Counted from the first letter of the stretch, positions 39,013 through 48,130 are shown. The stretch is DNA of 64,000 nucleotides from Serratia symbiotica (GCF_000821185.2 NZ_CP050856.1:18639-82638), one strand, 5' to 3'. Notes: generated by a model not told the origin, from the letters alone. A program made the numbers and translations.

Positions 39013-39820
39013 GATGACTGGCATGTGAGAAACCACACTGGACAGCAATGTCATCTAGCGACATTGCTGTCTCGACCAGCAGTTTTTGTGCCCTCTCAAG
39101 CCGACACTGAATAACAAAGTTCCACGGAGTAATGCCAAACATCACGCGAAATCCTCGTTTGAGCAGAATCGGTGTCAACCCGGAAGCCCTCGCCACGGCA
39201 TCAAGATTCAATGGCTCCTGTTGCTGTTGCCGTATGTATTCCCTCGCTTTAATTAACTTTTGTCGATCACGCGCAAACAGAGGAACACTTCGCGATGGCA
39301 GGGTTTGCTGTAACTGCAACTCACACACGCTCAGCCACAATGCCTGTAACAATAAGCTTTCCAACCGCAGTGCACCCAGTGGGCTATGATTGCGACTCGC
39401 CTGCTGTATCTGCTGTCGTAATAACTTCAATTCGGAAGGTATGGCAGTGCTAAAGATGGCACTTGGCTGATCGACCAGCATAATTCCTGCGTCTATCAGC
39501 GCCTGAATATAACGCACAGGATAATCAATGATGCAGAGATCGTAAAAACAGTGGCGCGGAAAGAAATCTTCACCCTGGCATGGCGCCTGAGAGCAAGAAA
39601 CCAGCAAGCTACCGGGCTGAAAAGTGCGGAGTGGTTCCCCTTCCAGGACGTAATGTCCTGCACCTTCAACAACTAATATCAGTGACAAATGGGCTTCGCT
39701 TGCACCGCGTAGCATAACATCTTGCTGCAAGGTAGTTTCTACCGTGGTGAGGATCATGTCGCCTACCGATTGACGATGAATGCCAGCTTGTTCCATCGCA
39801 TCGGCGTGCGTCTTTTCCAT
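38942..39820 (-). CDS. YbtA/PchR-like AraC-family regulator
   Basis: A 292-residue AraC/XylS-family protein. The N-terminal 170 residues should form the effector-binding region; the C-terminal 100 residues hold two helix-turn-helix units (LDAVARASGLTPILLKRGF and SLDDIAVQCGFSHASHLSRF followed by the LSPGRYRR signature). YbtA and PchR belong to this class and activate siderophore synthesis and receptor genes when the ferric siderophore is present. It is divergent from the fyuA-like receptor and convergent with the methyltransferase-thioesterase gene, whose end it overlaps by 71 bp. Predicted targets are the tandem repeat at 16916-16951 and the receptor promoter. A Fur-like site lies just upstream. 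Confidence 0.88.
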   Translation of the reverse strand: MEKTHADAMEQAGIHRQSVGDMILTTVETTLQQDVMLRGASEAHLSLILVVEGAGHYVLEGEPLRTFQPGSLLVSCSQAPCQGEDFFPRHCFYDLCIIDYPVRYIQALIDAGIMLVDQPSAIFSTAIPSELKLLRQQIQQASRNHSPLGALRLESLLLQALWLSVCELQLQQTLPSRSVPLFARDRQKLIKAREYIRQQQQEPLNLDAVARASGLTPILLKRGFRVMFGITPWNFVIQCRLERAQKLLVETAMSLDDIAVQCGFSHASHLSRFFQRQHGLSPGRYRRQQASV

Positions 39821-39837
39821 TGCAAATCCTTTTATTT

Positions 39838-39856
39838 GATAATGATTTTTATTTAC
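39838..39856. promoter_or_regulatory. Fur-box-like site between regulator and receptor
   Basis: GATAATGATTTTTATTTAC keeps the first nine bases of the Fur consensus and matches about 13 of 19 overall. It lies 17 bp upstream of the AraC-type gene and 100 bp upstream of the receptor gene. TGCAA half-sites at about 39865 and 39884, one and a half to two turns apart, may serve the AraC-type protein. Confidence 0.5.
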
Positions 39857-39957
39857 CTTTATCGTGCAATTTTACACCGTTATGTGCAACACCTTTTTAT
39901 CGTCTTGTCGTACCCTCGGAGCTCACAGCTCACAGCACCTCAGGGATATTAATAACT

Positions 39958-41970
39958 ATGCAACTGAATCGTATTACAAAAGTTATGGCTGTTAGTTTGC
40001 TCCTGACGCAATACGCGTCGGCTGCAGATAACAATGACGAGACATTGATTGTTTCCGCCAGCAAACAATCTGCTACTGCCGCCTCTAGCCGCAATGTCTC
40101 TTACGCTAAAGCGGATGAAAGCGCTCTGACGGATGCACACGTCACCCGTACTGACCAGCTGAGCCGTGTTCTTCCTGGCCTGCAAATGGGGAACAGTGGG
40201 AGCTTGATTTTCCAGTCTGTTTCACTGCGCGGGATATCATCTGCGCAGGATTTCTATAATCCGGCCGTGACGTTCTATGTCGATGGGGTGCCGCAACTTT
40301 CGACCTTTGCCATGCAACCATTAATGGATGTAGAGAGCGTGGAGATGCTGCGTGGACCTCAAGGCACGCTGTATGGCAAAAGTGCACAGGGCGGCATTAT
40401 TAATATTGTGACCCATCAGCCTGACAGCCCACCGCGTGGCTCCGTAGAGGCGGGCTATGCAAGCCGCGATGGTTATCACACCAAGTTCAATGCCAGTGGT
40501 CCCATTCAGGATGGTTTACTTTACGGCAGTGTCACTCTGCTACGTGAAGTTGATCAGGGCGCGATGACTAACCCCGATACCGGTAGCGATCATCTGGGTG
40601 GATCGCGCACGAATGCCGGTAATGTGCGTTTGCGCCTTGCCCCTGATAATCAGCCATGGGAAGCGAGCGTTGATATCACTGAGGAGTGTACACATGCCAC
40701 TCAGGATACGTATGTGCCCTTCGATAAAGTCAAAAGTCGCACGTTAGATATCAGCGCTGGCGGCGGCGATCCTTATTTACGTCGTTGTACCCACAGCCAG
40801 GCATTGAGCGGCCGCTATACCACTGATAACTGGATTTTCAGTCTGGTGAGTGCCTGGCAGCAACAGAATTACGATCGCCAGTTCCCTTACGGTTTTTACA
40901 GCGCCAGCTTGCCAGAAAGATGGAATCAGAATGTGCAGGAACTGCGCGCTGCCACGCGGGGCAATGAAACGGTAGATATGGTGTTTGGGCTGTATCGACA
41001 GGATACGCGGGAGTCGCTCGACTCTTCGTACAGCTATGGTGCGATACCTTTGACTGCGACCCGCTCAAATAATCAGGCGGAGACATTGGCTGCCTATAGT
41101 GATCTGACCTGGCATGTCACCTCACAGTTTGATTTGGGGGCTGGGCTGCGCTTCTCACACGACCGGGCTGAAACCCGCTACAGCGGGAACGCATTGGGCA
41201 CACCATGGGGTGATAACAACACAACACGAGACGATCAGGTCTTAGGCCAGGTTTCCGCGGGTTATCAGTTCACGGATGCCTGGCGCGTCTACACGCGCAT
41301 TGCCCAGGGTTACAAGCCCGCGGGCTTCTCGATCACCCCGACAGCGGGTGTGGCGGCAGAACCTTACAGCGCGGAGAAATCGATTAACTATGAAATTGGT
41401 AGCCGTTATGAGTACAACGATTTGTCGTTGAACGGTGCGGTGTTCTACACCCATACCAAAGATATGCAACTCTATTCTGGACCTGTGGGTTATCAGACGC
41501 TAAGCAATGCGGGCAGTGCCGATGCCAGCGGTGTGGAATTAGGTGCACGTTGGAACTTTACGCCGGGCTGGGCATGGGAAATTAACGGGAACTATGTCCA
41601 TTCTGAATTCAGTGATGACAGTGTGACCTACGCTAATAAACGCGTCCCCTTTGTGCCAGAATTCGCGGGCGGCACCAGCATAGTAGGCAATATTGAAACC
41701 GCATGGGGCGCTCTGATGCCTCGCGCAGGCGTCAACCTGACGGGACCGCAATACTTTGACGGGGACAACACCTTGAAACAAGGCAGCTACACCACGGCCG
41801 ATCTCAGCCTTGGGTGGCAAGCAACGGACCGTGTAACCGTAACAGCCTATCTCAATAACATGTTTGACCGCCGCTATCGCACCTATGGCTTCCTGAATGG
41901 CACCTCCGCTTATGCTCAGGTAAACAATGGCCGTACTGCGGGGCTGGATGTACGTGTAGCGCTGTTTTGA
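39958..41970 (+). CDS. fyuA: FyuA-like TonB-dependent siderophore receptor
   Basis: 670 residues from the ATG at 39958, close to the 673 of FyuA, the yersiniabactin/pesticin receptor. Residues 1-23 are a signal peptide ending ASA. A TonB-box-like stretch (ETLIVSASKQ) follows, then the plug domain with LRGISSAQDFYNPAV, YVDGVPQLST and MLRGPQGTLYGKSAQGGI, all nearly as in FyuA. The barrel has matching blocks such as SGPIQDGLLYGSVTLLR, RVYTRIAQGYKPAG, HTKDMQLYSGPV and the C-terminal NNMFDRRYRTYGF, ending in Phe as expected for outer-membrane barrels. An in-frame TTG at 39820 is not credible because it would bury the signal peptide. The strong similarity predicts a ligand shaped like ferric yersiniabactin. 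Confidence 0.93.
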   Translation: MQLNRITKVMAVSLLLTQYASAADNNDETLIVSASKQSATAASSRNVSYAKADESALTDAHVTRTDQLSRVLPGLQMGNSGSLIFQSVSLRGISSAQDFYNPAVTFYVDGVPQLSTFAMQPLMDVESVEMLRGPQGTLYGKSAQGGIINIVTHQPDSPPRGSVEAGYASRDGYHTKFNASGPIQDGLLYGSVTLLREVDQGAMTNPDTGSDHLGGSRTNAGNVRLRLAPDNQPWEASVDITEECTHATQDTYVPFDKVKSRTLDISAGGGDPYLRRCTHSQALSGRYTTDNWIFSLVSAWQQQNYDRQFPYGFYSASLPERWNQNVQELRAATRGNETVDMVFGLYRQDTRESLDSSYSYGAIPLTATRSNNQAETLAAYSDLTWHVTSQFDLGAGLRFSHDRAETRYSGNALGTPWGDNNTTRDDQVLGQVSAGYQFTDAWRVYTRIAQGYKPAGFSITPTAGVAAEPYSAEKSINYEIGSRYEYNDLSLNGAVFYTHTKDMQLYSGPVGYQTLSNAGSADASGVELGARWNFTPGWAWEINGNYVHSEFSDDSVTYANKRVPFVPEFAGGTSIVGNIETAWGALMPRAGVNLTGPQYFDGDNTLKQGSYTTADLSLGWQATDRVTVTAYLNNMFDRRYRTYGFLNGTSAYAQVNNGRTAGLDVRVALF

Positions 41971-42004
41971 TGCATTCCTCGCGAATCTGTAACGGATGAT
42001 CAAT

Positions 42005-42814
42005 GGCTCTGTCGCATTAGAGACATGAAGTTGTCCAAAGTTGCGTTGTTGGTTATTTAGGCGGCCAGCAAATAGAATTGTTCCGCGGGTGACAATCCCT
42101 CACTTTGCGGGTGTTGATATTGCCCTTTTCGTATCATGTTGCTCAGTTCGATGCCGGTCAGGATCGTCTGTGCCCGTCGAAACGATTTGAATCCCAGCAT
42201 CGGCCATGTCCGACGTTTGATATTTCGGTGATCTTGCTCAATCAGGTTGTTCAGGTACTTACTTTGCCTGACGGTAATCGCTTCCTCATCGGGTTTGTCG
42301 GCGTTGAGCGTGGCCAAAGCTGCAGTGTTAGCACCACTTTTATCGATAGTGACAACTTCGGGTTCGCCGTGATGGCGAATAGCCTTGCGAAAGAAGCGCA
42401 ATGCGGCTGCAGAGTCCCGTTTGGCGGTCAGCAAAAAGTCGATTGTCTGGCCTGCAGTATCCACCGCGCGGTAGAGATATTTCCACTGGCCTTTGACTTT
42501 GATGTAGGTTTCATCCATTCGCCACCGCCGACCTACGGTGCGCTTGTGTCGGCGAAAAACCTTATCCAGTAGCGGTACCTGGCGGATAACCCAACGATGC
42601 AACGTGGAATGGTCAACGACAATACCGCGCTCCGCCATCATCTCTTCGATGGTTTCGCAGACTCAGTGCATAGGCGAGGTACCAGCGGACACACTGAGCC
42701 ATAATATCGACGGGATAATGCAGGCGACTGAAAGCGTTTCGAATGAGAGACATGGGCAGGTAATAACATCAAAAAAAAACATTTTATCTAACAACGCCTT
42801 AATGCGAAAGAGCC
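42005..42814 (-). mobile_element. IS6-family insertion sequence, 810 bp
   Basis: Bounded by inverted repeats starting GGCTCTGTCGCATTA (left) and GGCTCTTTCGCATTA (right, minus strand). Size and transposase fit IS6. The flanking 8 bp do not match (TGATCAAT and TACTTTTT), so no target duplication remains. It begins 34 bp after the receptor gene and marks the right limit of the metallophore locus. Confidence 0.85.
42057..42753 (-). pseudogene. IS6-family transposase, frameshifted
   Basis: The DDE core is present: RMDETYIKVKGQWKYLYRAVD, TIDKSGANTAAL and NLIEQDHRNIKRR. The N-terminal part (MSLIRNAF, then YPVDIMAQCVRWYLAYALSLRN) lies in another frame from 42753. The two join if one C is removed at about 42651 (CGAAACCATCGAAG, where LRN-IEEMMAERG is expected). 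So a single-base insertion splits the gene. The downstream 194-codon piece has an internal ATG but lacks the helix-turn-helix region. Inactive unless rescued by frameshifting. Confidence 0.8.
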
Positions 42815-42881
42815 TACTTTTTGCTTAAGTGACGTGTTGCGAAGAGAGGCGCATCCTGTTACGGAACTGCGCCAATACTTA

Positions 42882-43768
42882 TCAATGCTGGATTTTGGCC
42901 AGGTCATCGGCGGTCAACCCCGTCATCTTCATGACCAGGTTGCGATCAAGACCATTGGTCAGCATTGTGCGGGCAACGGCAAGCTTGCCTTCCTGACGCC
43001 CTTTTTCAATCCCTTTAAGTTCAAGTTTTTGTGCAACGGTCATAAGCACCTCCTCATGTTGTGGCGCACGACGCGCCAGTTCGCGGATAAACGTCTCCGG
43101 GGCTGCCGTGTCACCAACCTGTAGCATGTAATTCATCAATGATGCCAGTTGCTCCTGCGTAGTATATCCGGCCAGCAGCAACGTGACCAGTTGTTCCAGC
43201 AGGTCAGCCAGGTCGCGCTGACGGATGTGTTTCTGTAAAAGCTCCAGGATGGCCATACGGCGATGCTGCATGATTTGCTCATCCGGGATGACAGTGACAT
43301 CGACTAGGGGAAACTCTCCCGCATAAAGCTGTGTGGCCAGTTCAGGGTCACCAAACTCATCCAGCCAGCGCATCGAGTACGGATAAGGCGTCACCTGACC
43401 GTGGTAGAATAACAGTGGAACCACCAGAGGCAGCTGCTCGTTACCCGCATCAAGATGGCGTTGCATCGCCGCGATACTGTATCTCATCAAGCGAAAGGCC
43501 ATATTCTTATCAGGGGAACTTTGGTGCTCGATAAGGCAATAGACAAAGCCGATACCCTTCCCCGCCTTGAGTGAATAGAGCACATCGATAATAGGCACGC
43601 AAATCTTCTTCAACAAAGCTGCCGATTCCAGCTTTAACGCACTCAAGTCACAGTGTGTGAGCACTGCCGGCGGCAAATGCAATTGCAGGAAGTCACGCGC
43701 TGTTTCCGGATGGGTCAGAAACTGCTTGAACACGGCGTCATGGGGAATGGGGGTCGTTTCATCGACAT
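42882..43768 (-). pseudogene. Rpn-family recombination-promoting nuclease, damaged
   Basis: Clearly of the Rpn/YhgA family (PD-(D/E)XK nuclease): FKQFLTHPETARDFLQ, DVLYSLK, LIEHQSSPDK and AFRLMRYSIAAMQRHLDAG, with the D and E-x-Q active-site residues kept, and the EKGRQEGK tail. Two lesions are visible. The normal start (MSMK, TTPIPHDAVFKQ) is in another frame, because AAA at 43757-43759 is one A short; only a GTG at 43733 restores a start. Around 43600-43620 the expected GSFVEEDLRAYYSD is replaced by AALLKKICVPIID: one base and then two bases are missing, which restores the frame after scrambling about 14 residues. The remaining frame (42882-43733, 283 codons) is open. Confidence 0.7.
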
Positions 43769-43882
43769 ATCATAACATAACATGCTCAGGCTTTGCTAAA
43801 CCACCCTTAGGCTCCATAACCAGGACGTTCAGGTTATTCTTTCTAGCAGATATTAATTTATCTACTGGTACTAATTTTCCTC

Positions 43883-45015
43883 CTAATCATATTCATCAGG
43901 CCATTCGATCTCTACCTCTAGAAAATGCGCTTCATTTATAGTCTCTACAACTTCAATTTCATCAACTTCAATTTCTTCGAAGTCTTTAGAAAAGTCACCA
44001 CTTAATGTCAGTAAAATGTCAGTATGAAAACTTTCTGTCGTTTTACAAACATATCCTCTTAAACGAACATAGCCTCTATCTACAGGGTCTTTGAAGAAAA
44101 ATAAAACCTAGCCGCAACCTCAACTTTAACAGTAGCCCCAAGTTTAAGAACAATCAACCCATCATCGATTCTTACAACATTAACACTAACCGATCCATTG
44201 ATATCGTTATCTAATTTATGTGATATATAAGAAGCAAAAACATCATCCCATTCAAGAAACATTGAAGAGTTAGCTTCAATATAAATATCAGCACTGTCAA
44301 GACTATCAATTATTTTGACTTTGATTTGTTCTAATATATGATTTTTATCAGCAAAGAGAGAGTCTTCCCTTATTTTATAAATAATACTTGACACCTTGTT
44401 GTGTGGCTGAAAAATTTCAAGCGCCTCTGCTAAAGAAGATACAACTTTTATCCTATAACATCCCCCTGAAAACTCTTTCCAACCCATATCTTGACTGACT
44501 GCTATAACATTTAGATCATGTGCATCCCCCATGATCGATCGATAACAAAGCAATTGCATCTGGAAATTCGTTTTTTTATTCTTCCATTTCAAATGGCGCA
44601 TGAGTATTTAAATACAAATCCATCAAATCAGATAATTCTACATATTCTGATGAGTCTATTTTTTCAGCACCAATAAACTCATAATATTCATTTAGTTTTT
44701 TTGTTGCAATTTCTTTATCAGTGCCAACTACAGAAAGTAGCTCTTCTGCCCTACTAAGGTCAGATTTATTGATGTTTAGTTGCTTGTTTGCTGACCTTAT
44801 TGCTTGGTGAATTGATGATCGCGCATTATATATTTCTTTCTCAATGTGTTTTATTGCTTCGTTATGTATAATGTCCGGCTGTATTACTTGGACTGGACTT
44901 TTTTAAATTGACTCATCTGTGCAAGCAAACCTTCATAGAACTTATATCCCTCGGACTTAAGAATTGAATTATCAATAGTGATTGCACCAAAGTCTATGTT
45001 TATATCTTTCATCAT
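43883..45015 (-). pseudogene. PIN-domain (DUF4935-like) protein, multiply frameshifted
   Basis: Joining frames gives one protein of about 370 residues in AT-rich DNA. Pieces in order: MMKDINIDFGAITIDNS, then VQVIQPDIIHNEAIKHIEK, then NEFPDAIALLSI, then AHDLNVIAVSQDMGWKEF, and a tail FKDPVDRGYVRLRG to an acidic end at 43883. Asp early, E in the NEAIKHI block, D in FPDAIALL and D in VSQDMGW fit the acidic residues of a PIN-type RNase. Lesions: one A short at 44900-44905, a TAA at 44576-44578, one extra base in the C-run near 44526-44530, and two extra bases near 44092-44100. The 173-codon frame at 44080-44601 is only a fragment of it. Family assignment is from pattern, not a search. Confidence 0.5.
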
Positions 45016-45019
45016 ATTA

Positions 45020-45211
45020 TTATACCCCATATGTTATTTGAAATAAATCAACCTTATTGATAAACTCACTTGTAGGCTGGTTATATCCATCTACTGAATA
45101 GCTAAAGTAGCTGTCTAAAGGATAGTCCATCTGCGAAATTACCCGTGCTGAATCCAGCAAATATACCAAGACTACCCCTGGCCGCTGCGAGCAAGTTCCC
45201 GCTCTATTCAT
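45020..45211 (-). CDS. Hypothetical 63-aa frame upstream of PIN remnant
   Basis: An open frame ending 4 bp before the start of the PIN-domain remnant, on the same strand and equally AT-rich in its second half (SYFSYSVDGYNQPTSEFINKVDLFQITYGV split over the C-terminal 30 residues has coding character). The N-terminal 15 residues look unlike protein and may be non-coding, so this may be the 3' end of a truncated gene. I do not recognise it. Confidence 0.25.
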   Translation of the reverse strand: MNRAGTCSQRPGVVLVYLLDSARVISQMDYPLDSYFSYSVDGYNQPTSEFINKVDLFQITYGV

Positions 45212-45259
45212 TTCCCTTGCATTTTGGACATACCGCGTATTCTGTCCAGTTACCCCCTC

Positions 45260-45282
45260 TTATCCATGGTTTCTGTGGATAA
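45260..45282. other. Two DnaA-box-like sites, inverted
   Basis: TTATCCATG (45260-45268) and TGTGGATAA (45274-45282, the perfect box TTATCCACA on the minus strand) lie 5 bp apart. They sit 240 bp upstream of the resolvase remnant, as in plasmids where an origin neighbours a resolvase. No iterons or rep gene were seen, so an origin relic is only a possibility. The rest of 45283-45517 shows no gene. Confidence 0.35.
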
Positions 45283-45517
45283 TCAATATGTAGTGTCTGC
45301 ATCCGTGGCGACCGCTACCAGATGTGTGTTTTTGGCTGGCCATCATCATCCCACCCTGCCCGTTTTGCGGGAAAACGTCCTCACGCGCCTGGACAAAATG
45401 GCACTATCGGAAAAAATGTCCATTTTTTAAAATGGATGATCGGATTTATTGTGATCGGACACCGCCACGCTTTGCGCCATAATGGTTATCGTAATAAAGT
45501 ACACAGATGACTAAACT

Positions 45518-46382
45518 GTGTATTTGAGTAAACACACAAAAACTCACACTAGTGCGGAGATTGAAAAATTGAGTCAGTTACCCCGCGAAATTTTTCAGAT
45601 TTCACGTAGCGATGCCTGGAATTTAAACAGTTTAGCCCCTGTTACGCTGGGATCTGCCCGCGCCATGCGGGATCACGCTGCGCGGCTGGGGGCGGGAATG
45701 CCTAAGTACCTGCTTGCACCTGAAGTGTCCGTGCTGCTCTCCTACATTGATGATCTCACCCGACGCATGTTTTTTGAAACACTGTGGAATACCGGCGCAA
45801 GAGTGAATGAGGCTATGGCGCTCACTCCTGGTCACTATGTATTGGAGCCATCGAGGAAACACCCACAGCCGGTGGTCGCCGTTCGGACACTGAAACAACG
45901 CAACAAGGAAGCTAACCGCAAACCTGGACGCCCGAAAATAAAAGACGATCCCCCCCACCCCGATCCGCGCTACCGGAAACCCCGGAACCCAATATTCGCC
46001 TGGTGCCGCTGCTCGATGCCGGTTACACACAGAGGATGCGAGAATTTCTGGCTACCTGGCGAAAGCGCGTGAAACATCAACCGGTGTGGGATATCACATC
46101 CCGGCAAACCCCGATTAATTGGCTGGGTGAAGCACTGGAGCGAGCTAATCGTGACGGCGTAATGTTTCCGATTACTGTCACACCGCACACGTTCCGGCAC
46201 AGCTATGCGATGCACCTGGCGATGAGTGGCGTTCCTGAGAAAGTGCTCCAGTCGCTACTCGGCCACCGTTACGCCCGGAGTACAGAGGTTATACCAGGAT
46301 ATTTGCGCTCGAAGTATTGGCGGGGTATGGCCTATCATTCAGCTACGATGCCCAATTAGCAAAGCAATTACTGATATCGTGA
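45518..46382 (+). pseudogene. Tyrosine recombinase, ResD-like, two frameshifts
   Basis: A plasmid multimer-resolution type recombinase. The first part has GMPKYLLAPEVSVLLSYI, LWNTGARVNEAMALTPG (first catalytic Arg) and a basic linker. It breaks in a run of seven Cs at 45950-45956; one more C would join it to PEPNIRLVPLLDAGY. The second part keeps HTFRHSYAMHLA (His, Arg) and LGHRYARSTEV. There GAGGTTATACC at about 46289 lacks one T: restoring it gives EVYTRIFALEVL with the nucleophilic Tyr and a natural end at 46382, instead of the present EVIPGYLRSK. Both breaks must be repaired for activity. It lies upstream of parF, and GAGT/ACTC boxes at its start suggest shared ParG control. Confidence 0.75.
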
Positions 46383-46389
46383 TATCGAA

Positions 46390-46497
46390 CCCTCATAAAC
46401 ACAAATGAGTAAATACACAGAATATAAATATTTACACATTTGTGTCTATGTGTATAATAACCACACCTAACACATTTGAGTAAATGAGGGTTTGAGT
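46390..46497 (+). promoter_or_regulatory. parF operator / parH-like centromere region
   Basis: AT-rich DNA ending in GAGTAAATGAGGGTTTGAGT (46478-46497): tetramers of the GAGT/ACTC type spaced by 4 bp, the pattern that ParG binds in plasmid TP228. More GAGT and CACATTTG elements lie upstream. The last box touches the GTG start, and the middle GAGG also serves as ribosome site, so ParG binding would block both transcription and translation. Binding is inferred. Confidence 0.6.
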
Positions 46498-47118
46498 GTG
46501 AAAGTCATTGCGTTTCTGAATCCTAAAGGCGGGTCAGGTAAAACCACAGCCACCATTAACGTCAGTGCCTGCCTGGCCAACGCAGGTAAGCGCGTTGCGG
46601 TTGTTGATACCGATCCGCAAATGAGCCTTACCAACTGGAACAGCACTGAAAAAGCGGCATTTGATGTATTCACCGCCGCATCAGAAAAAGATGTCTACCA
46701 GGTACGTAAGGATCTGGGCGACTACGATTTCGTGATTATTGATGGAGCAGGCTCTCTGTCGGTGATCACATCAGCGGCAATCATGGTCAGCGACCTTATC
46801 ATTATCCCCGTAACGCCTAGCCCACTGGATTTCTCCGCTGCCGGCACAGTTGTAACTGTCCTGGAAGCACAGGCGTATAACCGCCCAGTGGAAGCGCGTT
46901 TCTTGATAACCCGCAAGATTGAACAGGCCACAATGCTGAGTGTGCTAAAAGACAGTATTGCGAACACCGGGATAAAAGCGTTTAAGACGGCCATCGCTCA
47001 ACGGCAAAGTTATGTGAAGTCTGTGTTTGAGGGTAATAGTGTGTTTGATACGACTGACAATGCGGCAAAAGGAGAGATCCAAATCCTTACACGGGAAATC
47101 GTCGACCTTATTGAGTAA
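46498..47118 (+). CDS. parF: ParF-type partition ATPase
   Basis: 206 residues from the GTG at 46498, the same length as ParF of TP228; a TTG two codons upstream is less likely. Deviant Walker A at the start (NPKGGSGKTT), switch I VVDTDPQMSLTNW, Walker B FVIIDGAGSL, and the typical VTPSPLDFSAAGTV and RFLITRKIEQATM blocks. ParF polymerises with ATP on the nucleoid and moves plasmids bound by ParG. It is followed after 48 bp by parG. Intact, in contrast with the broken genes on both sides, which suggests selection for plasmid stability. Confidence 0.93.
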   Translation: MKVIAFLNPKGGSGKTTATINVSACLANAGKRVAVVDTDPQMSLTNWNSTEKAAFDVFTAASEKDVYQVRKDLGDYDFVIIDGAGSLSVITSAAIMVSDLIIIPVTPSPLDFSAAGTVVTVLEAQAYNRPVEARFLITRKIEQATMLSVLKDSIANTGIKAFKTAIAQRQSYVKSVFEGNSVFDTTDNAAKGEIQILTREIVDLIE

Positions 47119-47166
47119 ACACTCAAAAACACATACAACCCTAATTACGAGTGAGAGTGACTAATC

Positions 47167-47394
47167 ATGGCGTTAAAAAAACAACATACTTCTAAAACGA
47201 TGAGTTTCGGGGAACACCGTGACTTAGAAAAAGTCGTCACCGCGACAACCCCAGTATTAAAGACAAAGCGGGTGAATGTTGATATTGCAGTCGATAAACA
47301 TCTGCGTTTTAAAGCCGCTTGTGTAAAGCAGGGCACAAGCATTTCTGATGTGATCAAAGAGTTGGTTGATGGTTGGCTTAAGGATAATGAGTGA
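47167..47394 (+). CDS. parG: ParG-type centromere-binding protein
   Basis: 75 residues, one fewer than ParG of TP228. The mobile N-terminal tail has the conserved TMSFGEHRDLEKVVTA; its Arg is expected to stimulate ParF ATP hydrolysis, by family knowledge. The C-terminal ribbon-helix-helix (KRVNVDIAVDKHLRFKAAC, then GTSISDVIKELVDGWL) binds the centromere and represses the operon. Start ATG with AGTGAGAGTG upstream. A CAAATGTGT/ACACATTTG hairpin lies 5 bp after the stop. Confidence 0.93.
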   Translation: MALKKQHTSKTMSFGEHRDLEKVVTATTPVLKTKRVNVDIAVDKHLRFKAACVKQGTSISDVIKELVDGWLKDNE

Positions 47395-47399
47395 AAACT

Positions 47400-47421
47400 C
47401 AAATGTGTAATAACACATTTG
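47400..47421. terminator. 9-bp inverted repeat after parG
   Basis: CAAATGTGT and ACACATTTG form a perfect stem with an AATA loop, 5 bp past parG. There is no T-run, so it may be a ParG site (CACATTTG also occurs in the parF operator) rather than a terminator. 47422-47643 shows no gene. Confidence 0.35.
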
Positions 47422-47643
47422 AAATGGGGTTCCGTTCGTTGGTAGAAAGGAAAGAGCATTAGGCGGTTCCGGCATACAACCCCTACCCGGTCACTCCCCC
47501 TGCATGCGTCAAATTCAGACGTGTTTCTGACACTGTATACCCCGGATTAAGTCAGGTGTGTAATTTACACCACGAAAACCGCTTTTGCTATTATTAGCTG
47601 GTTGGCTAACGATACGGCAATTTCACCTTACAGGAGACCATAC

Positions 47644-47834
47644 ATGACCAATCAGGAATTTCTGGCACTCATTGCCGAGGAGGAACATCTGCAGGCGCGT
47701 TACGAAGCATCATGGACTGACCCTACGATGGGATAGAAGAAAGGCGCGCCATAGCTGCTGAGTACGGACGCAAATACCGGGAGCTTGACGATGCTGTCTT
47801 CAGCCGCATTACTCCTTACAAAGATTTTGATTAA
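47644..47834 (+). pseudogene. Small hypothetical gene with one frameshift
   Basis: ATG with AGGAG 7 nt upstream, coding MTNQEFLALIAEEEHLQARY and onward to WTDP, then a break near 47723. In the next frame it continues DGIEERRAIAAEYG, KYRELDDAVFSRI and stops at 47834. One base is missing in CCCTACGATGGG (CCTTACGATGGG would restore the frame). The repaired product would be about 63 residues, acidic and helical. Family unknown. Confidence 0.55.
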
Positions 47835-47869
47835 GGAGGCTGCTGAGGGGTTTGAGTTGAGTAGGGGGT

Positions 47870-48024
47870 ATCGGGTCGCGCTAGGGAACTTCCCCCCTGC
47901 GCTCCCACGGAACCGGACGTGACAGTCTTCCGTCATCCGGCTCTTGTCGTTGACCACTCACGCCGCGTACAAATTTCCCAATGTGCAAACAGACCGGGCC
48001 TGGCGCGCTGTATCCGTCTTAACC
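47870..48024 (-). repeat. 3' remnant of the 1863-nt group II intron
   Basis: The last 155 nt of the intron, with domain V and the end CCCGAT at 47870, two or three substitutions relative to the full copies. Beyond its 3' end comes ACCCCCTACTCAAC, the tail of the other intron type, so one element seems to have inserted next to the other. The 5' side ends abruptly at 48024-48025. Confidence 0.7.
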
Positions 48025-48082
48025 TATTAGACGTCAACTACCCTGGTCGATAATCGTCAACTACTCTGGCCGCCATAGGATT

Positions 48083-48130
48083 AGGGGGTTGACGCTCAAC
48101 GGAACGATTTCACACGTTAAGCTTAAACTC
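48083..48130 (+). repeat. 48-bp repeat shared with 60903-60950
   Basis: AGGGGGTTGACGCTCAACGG and the next 28 bp recur inverted at 60903-60950 with one difference. At the second site it borders the truncated effector gene. Probably an end of an insertion sequence that I cannot name. The stretch 48025-48531 otherwise has no gene. Confidence 0.45.

Noticed and set aside
39820..39957. Upstream TTG start for the receptor gene
   Set aside because: It would place the signal peptide 46 residues inside the protein and overlap the regulator promoter.
42005..42814. Target duplication of the IS6-family copy
   Set aside because: The 8 bp on each side differ completely.
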